Below, in pieces: positions 53,730-64,000 of a stretch of DNA of 64,000 nt. Location: contig NZ_JHQS01000013.1 in the NCBI RefSeq assembly GCF_014843845.1, forward strand, positions 1 through 64,000, given 5' to 3'. The notes beneath the pieces are model-generated. The model was given only the letters and a program-made list of their open reading frames with translations, was not told the DNA's origin and searched no databases. This DNA is from Mesorhizobium amorphae (GTDB lineage Bacteria > Pseudomonadota > Alphaproteobacteria > Rhizobiales > Rhizobiaceae). Made by a program: the position numbers and the translations under genes. The first letter of the stretch is position 1; each line of letters begins with the position of its first letter.

Positions 53730-54066
53730 TGAAAGGGAAAAGGGCGCAATCACCGACCTCCCTTCCCGTCGAGGTGAAGAGTCGCCCTTGTAGTAACGGT
53801 CGTCGCAGGGTGCAAGGAGATAGGCCAGAGGAGGGTAGCGGCTGAGCTGGTTGTCGCGGTGTTGCGTCGCGGTGGCGCTATCACCGCCCACTGGGCCAAT
53901 CAGCGCGCCGCTCGCCGCACCGATCATTGTGCTTATGGTGTTGCCGCCGATGTCTTGGCCGACCAGCGCCCCGTCGGCGCGACCGATCACCGCAGTGTAG
54001 TGACCCGCTGCTGACCCTCGGTCTGTGCTCGCAGCCTGCCTGCGCCGCCGTCAGCAGTGCAGCCAC
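53730..54066 (-). pseudogene. Glycine-zipper lipoprotein, frameshifted
   Basis: One frame (from 54066) has a lipobox-like LLTAAQAGC. A second frame has IGRADGALVGQDIGGNTIST then MIGAASGALIGPVGG, a glycine-zipper repeat as in small outer-membrane lipoproteins. The frames do not join. Confidence 0.45.
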
Positions 54067-54687
54067 TATGGCTTAACGACCATCTCTAGAACTCCCCTCT
54101 GCAGCCCCAAGGACTAAAAGCGCGGGCGATTGCGGCGGGTGCGGTCGCATTGGAGGGGAACGGCGGCGGCCTCTGCTCCCGAAGTGAGTCATGATTTCCT
54201 GGCCATTGAAAACCATCGTCTGGAAAGCAAATTGACGAATGGCCGCATCGCCGTCACCCCTTACATCCAGTGGTTCACGGCGTCTGCGCCGCCAAGTCCC
54301 ATCCAGAACAACCGACGCTCTGTGGCAGGCCATTGGCGAGATTTGCAATCACTTCTCCCCAACAGAATGCAGATACTACTTCACTGCCGCGGCATATGGG
54401 GCTCACATGCCGGCGCTCTAGCGGAGCGCACACTGTCGGGGCTGCTTGGCCGACCCGGACCGCGCTCTACGCGACAACCGGCGCCGACAGCCAAGTGGCT
54501 GACACCCAGATTGGAGCGCCAGGTGGAATCCTTTCAGCGTCGGCTGCTCAAGCACGCGCGGACCCGATGTCCTCTGGACCGGTCTCCCATCAAATCGCAC
54601 CCGACTCGCTGCCCCAACATGTTCCAGGTCTCCGAGGTGAGCTGGTACCGGTCTCGAGGATCGCTATCCGACGCTTTGTGTCGCCAT
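54067..54687. other. Gene-free stretch upstream of the nifH control region
   Basis: About 620 bp with no supported gene. Open frames lack domain features. The nifH activator site starts at its right end. Confidence 0.4.
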
Positions 54688-54703
54688 TGTCTGGTCTGCA
54701 ACA
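54688..54703 (+). promoter_or_regulatory. NifA upstream activator sequence of nifH
   Basis: TGTCTGGTCTGCAACA, an exact TGT-N10-ACA, centred about 98 bp before the -24 element of nifH. Confidence 0.8.
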
Positions 54704-54750
54704 CGGCTTGTTCGGACAATCGCTTGTTCGGCTTCAAGTTAAATCCCTGA

Positions 54751-55788
<1,038 letters not shown>

Positions 55789-55843
55789 CGAACACTGCCG
55801 ACATGAGGCGCGGCCTTGAGCTGGCGCGCCTTTCAAAGAACGG

Positions 55844-55861
55844 CGCCTCGTCGGTGAGGCG
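55844..55861 (+). other. Hairpin in the nifH-nifD spacer
   Basis: CGCCTC-GTCGGT-GAGGCG forms a 6-bp stem without a T-run. Stem-loops here usually stabilise nifH mRNA or tune the nifH:nifDK ratio rather than terminate. Confidence 0.45.
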
Positions 55862-55884
55862 TCACCTGAATTGAAAGGGGTCCC

Positions 55885-57387
55885 ATGAGCCTGGATTACG
55901 AGAATGACGGTGCTCTCCATGCGAAGCTTATCGAGGAGGTGCTGTCGCAGTATCCCGACAAAGCGGCGAAGCGCCGCAAAAAGCACCTCAGCGTCGCAAA
56001 GAGCGAGGACGAGGCTGGCGAGGAAGGCGAGGTCCTTTCTGAATGCGACGTCAAATCGAACATCAAGTCCATTCCGGGCGTGATGACGATTCGCGGCTGC
56101 GCCTATGCCGGCTCAAAGGGCGTGGTGTGGGGTCCGGTCAAGGATATGGTCCATATCTCGCACGGCCCGGTCGGCTGCGGACAATATTCCTGGTCGCAAC
56201 GCCGCAACTACTACGTCGGCACGACGGGCATCGACACGTTCGGGACAATGCAGTTCACCTCCGATTTCCAGGAGAAGGACATTGTTTTCGGCGGCGACAA
56301 GAAGCTGGAACAGATCATCGACGAGATTGAGGGACTGTTTCCCCTCAACAATGGCATCACCGTGCAATCCGAATGCCCGATCGGCCTGATTGGCGACGAC
56401 ACCGAAGCCGTATCCCGTAACAAGGCCAAGGAGCACGGAAAGACGATCGTGCCGGTGCGCTGCGAGGGCTTCCGCGGCGTCTCGCAATCGCTCGGCCATC
56501 ACATCGCCAACGACTCGATCCGCGACTGGGTCTTCGAGAAGAAGGACGTCGAGTTCGAGGCCGGCCCTTACGACGTCAACGTGATCGGCGACTACAATAT
56601 CGGCGGCGACGCCTGGGCCTCGCGCATCCTGCTCGAGGAGATAGGGCTGCGCGTTGTCGGCAACTGGTCGGGCGACGCGACACTTGCCGAGATCGAGCGC
56701 GCGCCGAAGGCCAAGCTCAATCTCATCCATTGCTACAGGTCGATGAACTACATCTGCCGGCACATGGAGGAAAAGTATGGCATCGCCTGGATGGAGTACA
56801 ATTTCTTCGGCCCCTCCCAGATCGAGGACTCTCTGCGCAAGATAGCGAAGCATTTTGGCCCTGAAATCGAGGAGAAGACGGAGAAGGTTATCACCAAGTA
56901 CAGGCCGCTTGTTGATGCGGTCATTGCCAAGTACCGGCCGCGCCTCGAAGGCAATACCGTCATGCTCTACGTCGGCGGCCTGCGCCCCCGTCACGTCATC
57001 ACCGCCTACGAGGACCTCGGCATGGTAATCGTCGGCACCGGCTACGAGTTCGCCCACAACGATGACTATCAGCGCACCGGCCATTACGTAAGGAACGGCA
57101 CACTGATCTATGATGACGTGACCGGTTATGAGTTGGAGAAGTTCATCGAGGGGGTTCGCCCTAACCTCGTCGGCTCGGGCATTAAGGAAAAATACCCGGT
57201 TCAGAAAATGGGCATACCGTTCCGCCAGATGCACTCCTGGGACTATTCGGGACCGTATCACGGCTATGACGGCTTTGCCATTTTCGCCCGCGACGTGGAT
57301 CTTGCCATCAACAACCCGGTCTGGGGCCTGTACGACGCGCCTTGGAAAGAAAGCCCGCGCCGTGGGCGGGCGATGGCCGCCGAATAA
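55885..57387 (+). CDS. nifD: Nitrogenase MoFe protein alpha subunit
   Basis: 500 residues. P-cluster cysteines lie in [21 protein letters not shown] and [12 protein letters not shown]. The FeMo-cofactor Cys is in the EYNFFG/IEDSLRK neighbourhood context, and the cofactor His is in [13 protein letters not shown]. Length is normal. RBS AAAGGGG precedes the ATG. Confidence 0.97.
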   Translation: MSLDYENDGALHAKLIEEVLSQYPDKAAKRRKKHLSVAKSEDEAGEEGEVLSECDVKSNIKSIPGVMTIRGCAYAGSKGVVWGPVKDMVHISHGPVGCGQYSWSQRRNYYVGTTGIDTFGTMQFTSDFQEKDIVFGGDKKLEQIIDEIEGLFPLNNGITVQSECPIGLIGDDTEAVSRNKAKEHGKTIVPVRCEGFRGVSQSLGHHIANDSIRDWVFEKKDVEFEAGPYDVNVIGDYNIGGDAWASRILLEEIGLRVVGNWSGDATLAEIERAPKAKLNLIHCYRSMNYICRHMEEKYGIAWMEYNFFGPSQIEDSLRKIAKHFGPEIEEKTEKVITKYRPLVDAVIAKYRPRLEGNTVMLYVGGLRPRHVITAYEDLGMVIVGTGYEFAHNDDYQRTGHYVRNGTLIYDDVTGYELEKFIEGVRPNLVGSGIKEKYPVQKMGIPFRQMHSWDYSGPYHGYDGFAIFARDVDLAINNPVWGLYDAPWKESPRRGRAMAAE

Positions 57388-57521
57388 ACAACTGGCCTCA
57401 GCTTGGCCTCCCCAAGCAGACGATGAACGCCCGCGGCCGCGTGATCCGCGGGAACCTGAAAACGTCTCGACGTCCCTGAGCTGCCGTATGGCGCGGCCAG
57501 ATGAAAAAGAGGTAATGACCA

Positions 57522-59063
57522 ATGCCGCAGTCGGCTGAAAAAATTCTCGACCACGCTCCCCTGTTCCGCGAGCCGGAATACAGGCAGATGCTCGCCGAGA
57601 AGAAGCTGAATTTCGAATGTCCGCACCCGGATCAGATCGTTACCGATCAACGCGAATTCACCAAGACGTGGGAATACCGCGAAATGAACCTCGCCCGCGA
57701 AGCGCTTGTGGTAAACCCCGCCAAGGCCTGCCAGCCGCTCGGCGCGGTGTTCGCGGCCGCAGGCTTCGAGCGAACCATGTCTTTCGTGCACGGCAGTCAG
57801 GGCTGCGTGGCCTATTACCGCTCGCACCTGTCGCGCCATTTCAAGGAGCCTGCTTCTGCGGTTTCCTCCTCGATGACCGAGGATGCGGCAGTTTTCGGCG
57901 GCCTGAAGAACATGGTCGATGGGCTCGCCAACACTTACCAGCTCTACGATCCGAAGATGATCGCCGTCTCGACGACTTGTATGGCAGAGGTCATTGGCGA
58001 CGACCTGCACAGCTTCATCGAGAACGCCAAGGACGAAAACTCGGTCCCGCGCGACTTCGACGTGCCCTTCGCCCACACGCCGGCCTTCGTCGGCAGCCAT
58101 GTCGACGGCTATGACGGTATGGTAAAAGGCATTCTGGAGCACTTCTGGAAAGGCCAGGAGCGCACGGAAGCCGCGGGAACCGTCAACATCATTCCGGGTT
58201 TCGACGGCTTCTGCGTCGGCAACAACCGGGAACTCAAACGCCTGCTTGACCTGATGGGCGTGTCCTACACCTTCATCCAGGACGCCTCAGACCAGTTCGA
58301 CACCCCGTCGGACGGCGAATACCGCATGTATGACGGCGGCACGAAGATCGAAGACGTGAAGAAAGCACTCAACGCCGAGGCGACACTTTCGCTCCAGCAT
58401 TACAACACCCGAAAAACGCTGGAATATTGCGAGCAAGTCGGACAGGCGACGGCCTCGTTCCACTACCCGCTCGGCGTCCAGGCGACCGACGAATTCCTGA
58501 TGGAGCTCTCGGCGATCTCCGGCAAGGAAATCCCTGAGACAATCCGCCTGGAGCGCGGCCGACTGATTGACGCCATGGCCGACAGCCAGTCCTGGCTGCA
58601 TGGCAAGAAATACGCGATCTACGGCGATCCGGATTTCGTCCACGCCATGGCCCGCTTCGTCATGGAGACCGGCGGCGAGCCGACACATTGCCTCGCCACC
58701 AACGGCACCTCGGCGTGGGAAGCCGAGATGAAGGAACTGCTTGCATCCTCGCCCTTCGGCAAGGACGCTCAAGTCTGGCCGGGCAAGGACCTCTGGGCGA
58801 TGCGCTCGCTGCTCTTCACCGAGCCGGTGGACCTGCTGATCGGCAATTCCTATGGCAAGTATCTGGAGCGCGACACCGGCACGCCACTGATCCGGCTGAT
58901 GTTTCCGATCTTCGACCGGCACCATCACCATCGCTTTGCGCTCATGGGCTACCAAGGCGGGCTGCGCGTGCTGACGACGATCCTCGACAAGATCTTCGAC
59001 AAGCTCGATCGCGAGACAAGCGAGACGGGCGTGACGGACTATTCTTATGACCTCACCCGCTAA
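57522..59063 (+). CDS. nifK: Nitrogenase MoFe protein beta subunit
   Basis: 513 residues. P-cluster ligands in [37 protein letters not shown] and [12 protein letters not shown]. It pairs with NifD and holds half the P-cluster. The 134-bp spacer after nifD has no gene or promoter motif I could identify. Confidence 0.97.
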   Translation: MPQSAEKILDHAPLFREPEYRQMLAEKKLNFECPHPDQIVTDQREFTKTWEYREMNLAREALVVNPAKACQPLGAVFAAAGFERTMSFVHGSQGCVAYYRSHLSRHFKEPASAVSSSMTEDAAVFGGLKNMVDGLANTYQLYDPKMIAVSTTCMAEVIGDDLHSFIENAKDENSVPRDFDVPFAHTPAFVGSHVDGYDGMVKGILEHFWKGQERTEAAGTVNIIPGFDGFCVGNNRELKRLLDLMGVSYTFIQDASDQFDTPSDGEYRMYDGGTKIEDVKKALNAEATLSLQHYNTRKTLEYCEQVGQATASFHYPLGVQATDEFLMELSAISGKEIPETIRLERGRLIDAMADSQSWLHGKKYAIYGDPDFVHAMARFVMETGGEPTHCLATNGTSAWEAEMKELLASSPFGKDAQVWPGKDLWAMRSLLFTEPVDLLIGNSYGKYLERDTGTPLIRLMFPIFDRHHHHRFALMGYQGGLRVLTTILDKIFDKLDRETSETGVTDYSYDLTR

Positions 59064-59125
59064 CAGCGGCGGCCGGCTTTTCGCCGACGCCATCCGTCCC
59101 CCAATGGTCTTTGGAGACCGACGTA

Positions 59126-60616
59126 ATGTCCTCGCTCAGTGCCAAAATCCAGGATGTCTTCAACGAGCCCGCCTGCGATAAGAACCGCGGCAAGGATGCC
59201 AAGGCGCGCAAAGAGGGCTGTTCGAAGCCGCTGACGCCGGGGGCGACGGCCGGCGGCTGTGCCTTTGATGGCGCCAAGATCGTGCTGCAGCCGATCACCG
59301 ACGTCGCGCACCTGGTCCATGCGCCGCTCGCCTGCGAGGGCAATTCCTGGGACAACCGTGGCGCGGCTTCGTCCAGGGCAACGCTGTGGCGCACAAGCTT
59401 CACGACCGATCTCACCGAACTCGACGTGGTGATGGGGCAGGGCGAGCGGAAGCTTTTCAAGGCGATCCGCGAGATCAAGGAAACATATGCGCCGCCAGCG
59501 ATCTTCGTCTATTCGACCTGCGTGACGGCGCTGATCGGCGACGACATCGAAGCCGTCTGCAAGCGCGCGGGGGAAAAATTCGGCTTGGCCGTGGTGCCGG
59601 TCAATGCTCCGGGCTTGGCCGGCTCCAAGAACCTCGGCAACAAGCTCGCCGGCGAGGCGTTGCTCGATCATGTCATCGGCACGGTGGAACCCGACGACGC
59701 CGGGCCGTACGACATCAACATCCTTGGCGAATTCAACCTCTCCGGCGAGTTCTGGCTGGTGAAGCCGCTCCTTGACCGGCTCGGGATCCGGGTGCGCGCC
59801 TGCATTCCGGGCGACGCGCGCTACCTCGACGTTGCTTCAGCGCACCGCGCCAGGGCGGCTATGATGGTGTGCTCGACCGCGCTCATCAATCTGGCCCGCA
59901 AGATGGAGGAGCGCTGGGACATCCCGTTCTTCGAAGGCTCCTTTTACGGCATCACCGACACCTCGGAAGCACTGCGCAACATTGCTGAACTGCTCGTGAG
60001 GAAGGGCGCCGATCCGGAGATCCTCCCCCGCACGGAGACGCTGATCGCACAGGAGGAGGCGATTGCGTGGAAGAAGCTCGAGGCTTACCGGCGGCGGCTT
60101 GAAGGCAAGCGCGTGCTTCTCAATACAGGCGGTGTGAAGTCTTGGTCGGTCGTCCACGCGCTGATGGAGATCGGCATGGAGATCGTCGGCACCTCGGTCA
60201 AGAAATCCACAGTCGAAGACAAGGAGCGCATCAAGCAGCTCCTCAAGGACGACAACCACATGTTCGAGCAGATGGCAGCCCGCGACCTTTACGTCATGCT
60301 CTCAGATCACAAGGCCGACATCATGCTGTCGGGCGGGCGCACGCAATTCATCGCGCTGAAGGCCAAGACACCCTGGCTCGACATCAACCAGGAGCGCCAG
60401 CACCCCTATGCCGGCTATGACGGCATGGTGGAACTCGTACGCCAAATCGACCTTGCCATTCACAACCCGATCTGGCGCCAGGTGCGGGAACCGGCACCGT
60501 GGGATTGCCAGCCTGCCGTGAAGGACGAACTGGGAAACACGAAGAGCGAGACCGCGACCTTGCACGCTGTCCAGGAATTTGCCGGCACGGCGGCCGACGA
60601 TTTCGACAAGCGGTGA
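59126..60616 (+). CDS. nifE: FeMo-cofactor scaffold subunit NifE
   Basis: About 496 residues from the ATG at 59126 (a TTG at 59111 is also in frame). NifD-like: GATAGGCAFDGAK, HAPLACEGNSWDNRG and YSTCVTALIGDD hold the cluster ligands. With NifN it is the scaffold on which the NifB product matures. The C-terminal 30 residues are variable. Confidence 0.96.
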   Translation: MSSLSAKIQDVFNEPACDKNRGKDAKARKEGCSKPLTPGATAGGCAFDGAKIVLQPITDVAHLVHAPLACEGNSWDNRGAASSRATLWRTSFTTDLTELDVVMGQGERKLFKAIREIKETYAPPAIFVYSTCVTALIGDDIEAVCKRAGEKFGLAVVPVNAPGLAGSKNLGNKLAGEALLDHVIGTVEPDDAGPYDINILGEFNLSGEFWLVKPLLDRLGIRVRACIPGDARYLDVASAHRARAAMMVCSTALINLARKMEERWDIPFFEGSFYGITDTSEALRNIAELLVRKGADPEILPRTETLIAQEEAIAWKKLEAYRRRLEGKRVLLNTGGVKSWSVVHALMEIGMEIVGTSVKKSTVEDKERIKQLLKDDNHMFEQMAARDLYVMLSDHKADIMLSGGRTQFIALKAKTPWLDINQERQHPYAGYDGMVELVRQIDLAIHNPIWRQVREPAPWDCQPAVKDELGNTKSETATLHAVQEFAGTAADDFDKR

Positions 60617-60625
60617 GGAAAGCCG

Positions 60626-62008
60626 ATGGCCCGCATCCTTTCCCAGACCAAATCAGCGGCGGTCAATCCGCTGAAATCCTCGCAGCCGCTGGGTGCGGCC
60701 TTGGCCTTTCTTGGGGTCGAGGGTGCGATGCCGCTGTTCCACGGCAGCCAGGGCTGCACCAGCTTCGCGCTCGTGCTCTTCGTGCGGCATTTCAAGGAAG
60801 CGATCCCCCTGCAGACCACCGCGATGGACGAAGTGACGACGATCCTCGGCGGGGCGGACAATCTGGAAGAGGCGATCCTCAACCTCAAGACCCGCACAAA
60901 GCCAAAGCTGATTGGGGTCTGCACGACCGCACTGGTGGAAACCCGTGGCGAAGATTGCGCAGGAGACATCGCCGACATCAAGCTGAAGCGCGCGGAAGAA
61001 ATCGCGGGTACGGAGGTCGTGTTGGCCAACACGCCGGATTTCGACGGCGCGATCGAAGACGGTTGGGCCAAAGCTGTCACGGCGATGATCGAAGGCATTA
61101 CACGGCCCGGCGAACAGGCGCGGCAGCCGAAGAAGATCGCGATCCTGCCCGGCTGGAACCTCACTGTGGCTGACATCGAGCATTTGCGTGAGATGGTTGA
61201 AAGCTTTGGGCTGAAGCCGGTAATTTTGCCGGACGTTTCAGGCTCGCTCGACGGCACCGTGCCCGACCGCTGGGTCACGACCACCTATGGCGGCGCCAGC
61301 GTCGAGGACATCCGCGAGCTTGGCAAGGCCGCGCAATGCATCGCCATTGGCGAGCATATGCGCCGCCCGGCCGAGGTGCTGTGGAGGTTGACCGGCGTGC
61401 CCTACGTGCTGTTCCAGTCGCTGACCGGATTGAAGGGCGCCGACCGGTTCGTCTCGCTGCTGTCCACGATTTCGGGCGCGGCGGTGCCGGCCGGGGTGCG
61501 CCGTCGCCGGGCGCAATTGCAGGATGCGTTGCTCGACGGACATTTTCATTTCGGAGGCAAGAAAATTGCGATTGCTGCTGAACCAGACCAACTCTACCAG
61601 CTCGCGACGTTCTTCACCGGCATGGGCTCCGAAATCGCGGCGGCCGTCGCCACGACCGATATGTCGAAAATTCTGGAAAAAGTACCGGCGGAGTCGGTTC
61701 AGATCGGTGATCTCGGCGATCTGGAAGCTCTTGCGGCGAGCGCCGATCTTCTCGTCACTCATTCCCACGGCCGCCAGGCGGCTGAGCGCCTTGGCATTCC
61801 GCTCATGCGCGTCGGCTTCCCGATCTTCGACCGGCTTGGCAGCCAGCACAAGCTCACAATCCTCTATCAGGGCACCCGCGACCTGGTTTTCGAGGTTGCC
61901 AACATTTTTCAGGCTTACCGGCAGGCGCCGACACCTGAAGAACTTGATCCCCTCCGCAAGCGAGAAACGCCAGATGGGCCCCGTTCGTCGCCTCTCACTC
62001 GTCACTGA
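60626..62008 (+). CDS. nifN: FeMo-cofactor scaffold subunit NifN
   Basis: 460 residues, NifK-like: NPLKSSQPLGAALAFLGVEG, HGSQGCTSFALVLFVRHFKE, and CTTALVETRGEDCAGD. It begins nine bases after nifE and overlaps nifX by 35 bases, implying tight coupling. Confidence 0.96.
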   Translation: MARILSQTKSAAVNPLKSSQPLGAALAFLGVEGAMPLFHGSQGCTSFALVLFVRHFKEAIPLQTTAMDEVTTILGGADNLEEAILNLKTRTKPKLIGVCTTALVETRGEDCAGDIADIKLKRAEEIAGTEVVLANTPDFDGAIEDGWAKAVTAMIEGITRPGEQARQPKKIAILPGWNLTVADIEHLREMVESFGLKPVILPDVSGSLDGTVPDRWVTTTYGGASVEDIRELGKAAQCIAIGEHMRRPAEVLWRLTGVPYVLFQSLTGLKGADRFVSLLSTISGAAVPAGVRRRRAQLQDALLDGHFHFGGKKIAIAAEPDQLYQLATFFTGMGSEIAAAVATTDMSKILEKVPAESVQIGDLGDLEALAASADLLVTHSHGRQAAERLGIPLMRVGFPIFDRLGSQHKLTILYQGTRDLVFEVANIFQAYRQAPTPEELDPLRKRETPDGPRSSPLTRH

Positions 62009-62471
62009 CGAGGTTCACGCACCGATGCCGGAAAGACGAGCAGGCGTATTACGCGTAGCTATCGCCACTCAGGACATGAAAGACCTCAATGCCCATTTCG
62101 GCTCGGCCAGACGCTTTGCTGTCTACGACGTGACGCGCGAGGAGTGGCATCTCGTGGAAGCCTTGGCCTTCGATGACGTTTCCGATGAGAACGGGAAGCA
62201 TCGGATCGAGGGCGATGACCGCATCACGCCGAAGGTCGAGGCGCTAAAGGGCTGCCATCTCCTGTTTTGTCTGGCGATCGGCGGACCTTCGGCGGCCAAG
62301 GTTGTTTCGGCAAAAATCCACCCGATCAAGGTGCCGCAGCCCCAAACCATTCAGGAGGTGCTGTTGCGTACGCAGATGATGCTCAGGACGTGTCCTCCGC
62401 CCTGGCTGCGCAAAGTGCTGGCAGAGGCAGGCGTCGCCGAAAAGAAACCGTCCTTCGACGACGAGGACTGA
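61974..62471 (+). CDS. nifX: FeMo-cofactor carrier NifX
   Basis: About 165 residues from the ATG at 61974. The NifX/NifY fold is visible in LRVAIATQDMKDLNAHFGSA, RFAVYDVTREEWHLVEAL and KGCHLLFCLAIGGPSAAKVV. It holds cofactor intermediates between NifB, NifEN and apo-NifDK. The longer frame from 61524 is a shadow of nifN. Confidence 0.93.
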   Translation: MGPVRRLSLVTDEVHAPMPERRAGVLRVAIATQDMKDLNAHFGSARRFAVYDVTREEWHLVEALAFDDVSDENGKHRIEGDDRITPKVEALKGCHLLFCLAIGGPSAAKVVSAKIHPIKVPQPQTIQEVLLRTQMMLRTCPPPWLRKVLAEAGVAEKKPSFDDED

Positions 62472-62489
62472 AATTGAGGAGAAGGCGAA

Positions 62490-62969
62490 ATGTCAGATGC
62501 CGCGGCTAGCGCTGCTGTCGCCGAGGACGAGGCGGCCCTTGCCACCCCGTTCGTCAAATGCCTCGTGCGGCTGATCCGTGCTCAGGATTCCTACGGATCA
62601 TGGGAAGGCAAAGCTGACGCCGAGCTGCTGGCCGACTTCATTATCACCAAGGAACAGCGCCGTGCGATCCCGATCATCGGCGACCCCGATCCGGACGTGC
62701 TGTGGAGGCTCGACATGTTTTACACCGCCGTCGGGCTTGCGATCGAGGAGCGCTCCGGCCTAATGGCATCGCCGATGATGGAGATGAGCCATGAGGGCTT
62801 CGGGCGCGTGCTGTTCACGTCCGGGCGGTTGGTCGTTCTGTCGAAGACCCTGCGCGACGTCCACCGGTTCGGCTTCGAGACGTTCCGGAAACTTGCGGAG
62901 GCCGGTACGAAACTGGTCGCCGATGCGCTCGCGGCCATCGAAGCCTACCCCGACATGGCACGGGCGTAA
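62490..62969 (+). CDS. NifX-associated protein (DUF269)
   Basis: 159 residues of the DUF269 family found after nifX in nearly all nif clusters: [40 protein letters not shown] and [20 protein letters not shown]. Its exact role in cofactor synthesis is unsettled. It starts 18 bases after nifX with GAGGAGAAGG as ribosome binding site. Confidence 0.92.
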   Translation: MSDAAASAAVAEDEAALATPFVKCLVRLIRAQDSYGSWEGKADAELLADFIITKEQRRAIPIIGDPDPDVLWRLDMFYTAVGLAIEERSGLMASPMMEMSHEGFGRVLFTSGRLVVLSKTLRDVHRFGFETFRKLAEAGTKLVADALAAIEAYPDMARA

Positions 62970-62996
62970 TGAAACCGATTTTCGAGCAAGGGGATC

Positions 62997-63782
62997 ATGT
63001 CAGGCCTTGAGGAGCTGCAAGGGCCAGCCCACGCAGCCCACCCGGTCCAGGCAGATGCGGTTCTTGGGGTAGCGCTGATGAAGCCACTCGTCCTCATCTG
63101 TTCGCAAGACGTCGAGTTCTATCTGTTCCTCAGCCACATACTGGAGGTGGACGGCTTCGCCAGTGAGCCGGCAGGCGGCGCGAAGGAAGCGCTTTCATTG
63201 ACTGACGAACGGGAATTCCAGGCCGTGGTGCTGGACTGTGGGCCAGCAAGGATAACCGGGTCCGCAATCTGCGCCCGGCTCAAGCGGGAGCCCCGGACCG
63301 GTGGCCTGCCCATTATCGCCCTGATCGCGCCCGGCGCCGAGAACCAGCACCTCGATCTTTTGAAGGCAGGCATCGACGAGAGCTTTGTGCGGCCGATCGC
63401 GCCGGCCAAGCTGCTTGAGTGCCTACGGACGAAGCTGGCGCTGCCGAAGCCGGGTTCCAACGGGATCTCAGACGGCGGCTGGCTCCGCTGCGGCAGCCTT
63501 GAAATGAGGCTCGATGCCCACCGGGTTCGCGGCAATGGCCACGACATCCATCTGGGACCGATCGAGTTCAACATGCTGCGGCATCTTCTTGAGGCTCCCG
63601 GCAAGGTCTTCAGCCGAGACGACCTGATCGCCGCGGCCTGGCCGAACAATATCCATATCGGACCACGCACCGTCGACGTCCATATCAGCCGGATCAGAAA
63701 GGCACTGAAGACGGCCTCGCCCGGCAGCGTCATTCGCACCGTCAGGTCGGCCGGCTACTCGCTCGATAAGCCGGACGGCTGA
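62997..63782 (+). CDS. OmpR-family regulator with atypical receiver
   Basis: 261 residues from 62997, or 234 from the ATG at 63078 where the receiver begins (MKPLVLICSQDVEFYLFLSH). The receiver keeps the Asp in AVVLDCG. It lacks the usual acidic pair (CSQD instead of DD), has no Thr/Ser at LIAPGA, and has Arg for the conserved Lys (FVRPIAP), so phosphorylation control is doubtful. The C-terminal winged helix is complete (VFSRDDLIAAAWPN, RTVDVHISRIRKALK). It resembles the TtsI type of rhizobial regulators in general layout, which I cannot confirm. Position after nifX suggests co-expression with nif genes. Confidence 0.75.
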   Translation: MSGLEELQGPAHAAHPVQADAVLGVALMKPLVLICSQDVEFYLFLSHILEVDGFASEPAGGAKEALSLTDEREFQAVVLDCGPARITGSAICARLKREPRTGGLPIIALIAPGAENQHLDLLKAGIDESFVRPIAPAKLLECLRTKLALPKPGSNGISDGGWLRCGSLEMRLDAHRVRGNGHDIHLGPIEFNMLRHLLEAPGKVFSRDDLIAAAWPNNIHIGPRTVDVHISRIRKALKTASPGSVIRTVRSAGYSLDKPDG

Positions 63783-63822
63783 ATAGCGAACCGGTGGCCC
63801 TGAGCACGACGGAGATGAGGAG

Positions 63823-63838
63823 TGGCACAACTCTTGCA
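63823..63838 (+). promoter_or_regulatory. Sigma-54 promoter upstream of a universal-stress-like gene
   Basis: TGGCACAACTCTTGCA is a perfect TGGCAC-N5-TTGCA element, 50 bp before the ATG at 63888. I saw no TGT-N10-ACA site in the preceding 340 bp. Confidence 0.78.
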
Positions 63839-63887
63839 GCTTCGAAACGCGCCTACAGGTGCGACATACTTAGAAAGAAGCAGTCAG

Positions 63888-64000
63888 ATGGGTTTTAAAA
63901 GCATACTCTGTGTCACGGGTTCTGACCACTCCGATAAGGACGTCAAAACAGTTGCCGGCTTGTGTGCCGAGGTCGGCGCGTATCTTTCCGTGTTGATTAT
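63888..64000 (+). CDS. Universal-stress-protein-like gene, N-terminal part (cut by window edge)
   Basis: 37 codons visible, starting MGFKSILCVTGSDHSDKDVK and then a helix leading to GAYLSVLI, which fits the first beta-alpha-beta unit of UspA-type proteins. It follows a sigma-54 promoter, so expression in nitrogen-fixing cells is likely. The rest lies outside the window. Confidence 0.5.
   Translation, partial: MGFKSILCVTGSDHSDKDVKTVAGLCAEVGAYLSVLI

Noticed and set aside
56113..57522. A 469-codon minus-strand frame
   Set aside because: Antisense of nifD; such long shadows are common in high-GC coding DNA.

Overview
The window looks like part of a symbiosis region (symbiotic plasmid or island) of a nitrogen-fixing alphaproteobacterial rhizobium. 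The evidence is a contiguous nifHDKENX cluster, a complete uptake-hydrogenase (hup/hyp) cluster, sigma-54/NifA-type promoters, and a groES gene with a CIRCE operator at the left edge. The gene order and NifH sequence resemble Mesorhizobium-type rhizobia, but I cannot fix the genus. Accessory stretches are full of broken insertion sequences and frameshifted genes.

Layout. (1) 1-2576: 5' end of groES with CIRCE, then a decayed stretch with an IS5-type transposase remnant. (2) 2577-13126: a probable phosphonate uptake and breakdown cluster. It holds a phosphonopyruvate hydrolase-like enzyme, an aminotransferase and a LysR regulator with two matching palindromic LysR-type boxes. Divergent from these are a five-gene Dpp-type ABC importer and an alkaline-phosphatase-superfamily phosphodiesterase/phosphonohydrolase. 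(3) 13130-19275: a minus-strand phosphonate biosynthesis operon: PEP mutase, aminotransferase, nucleotidyltransferase, CDP-alcohol phosphatidyltransferase, a broken methyltransferase, a CobD/HisC-like PLP enzyme and a broken ridA. It is preceded by a near-consensus sigma-54 promoter and two tandem NifA-type upstream activator sequences. (4) 20137-36986: hupS-L-E(frameshifted)-C, then hupD-F-G-H-I-J-K, hypA-B-C-D-E-X, a 38-codon remnant of a HoxA-type regulator, and hypF.

(5) 36867-47098: a roughly 9.6-kb insert flanked by two direct copies (about 310 bp) of the hypF 3' end. A broken tyrosine-type integrase lies at its left edge. Cargo includes a HEPN protein, a decayed DUF262 gene, an operon of DMT exporter + ArgG paralogue + 2OG-Fe(II) dioxygenase, and a RelA/SpoT-domain protein. 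(6) 47112-54066: a toxin-antitoxin pair, a Fic protein, a frameshifted HEPN-Toprim gene with a broken HEPN partner, and remnants of IS5, IS30 and IS3 elements, an ABC exporter, a methyltransferase and a lipoprotein. (7) 54688-64000: NifA site and sigma-54 promoter, nifH, nifD, nifK, nifE, nifN, nifX, a DUF269 gene, an atypical OmpR-type regulator, and a sigma-54 promoter reading into a universal-stress-like gene cut by the window edge.

How it fits together: nitrogenase makes H2, which the hup system recycles; both are set up for NifA/sigma-54 expression. The most striking point is that the PEP-mutase operon carries the same type of nitrogen-fixation promoter, while the adjacent uptake/breakdown cluster carries LysR-type sites instead. 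This mirrors the logic of rhizopines, made by bacteroids and eaten by free-living kin. The window may therefore encode a previously undescribed phosphonate-based nutritional mediator, or alternatively a symbiosis-specific phosphonolipid or phosphonoglycan. This is an inference from gene content and promoter sites only.
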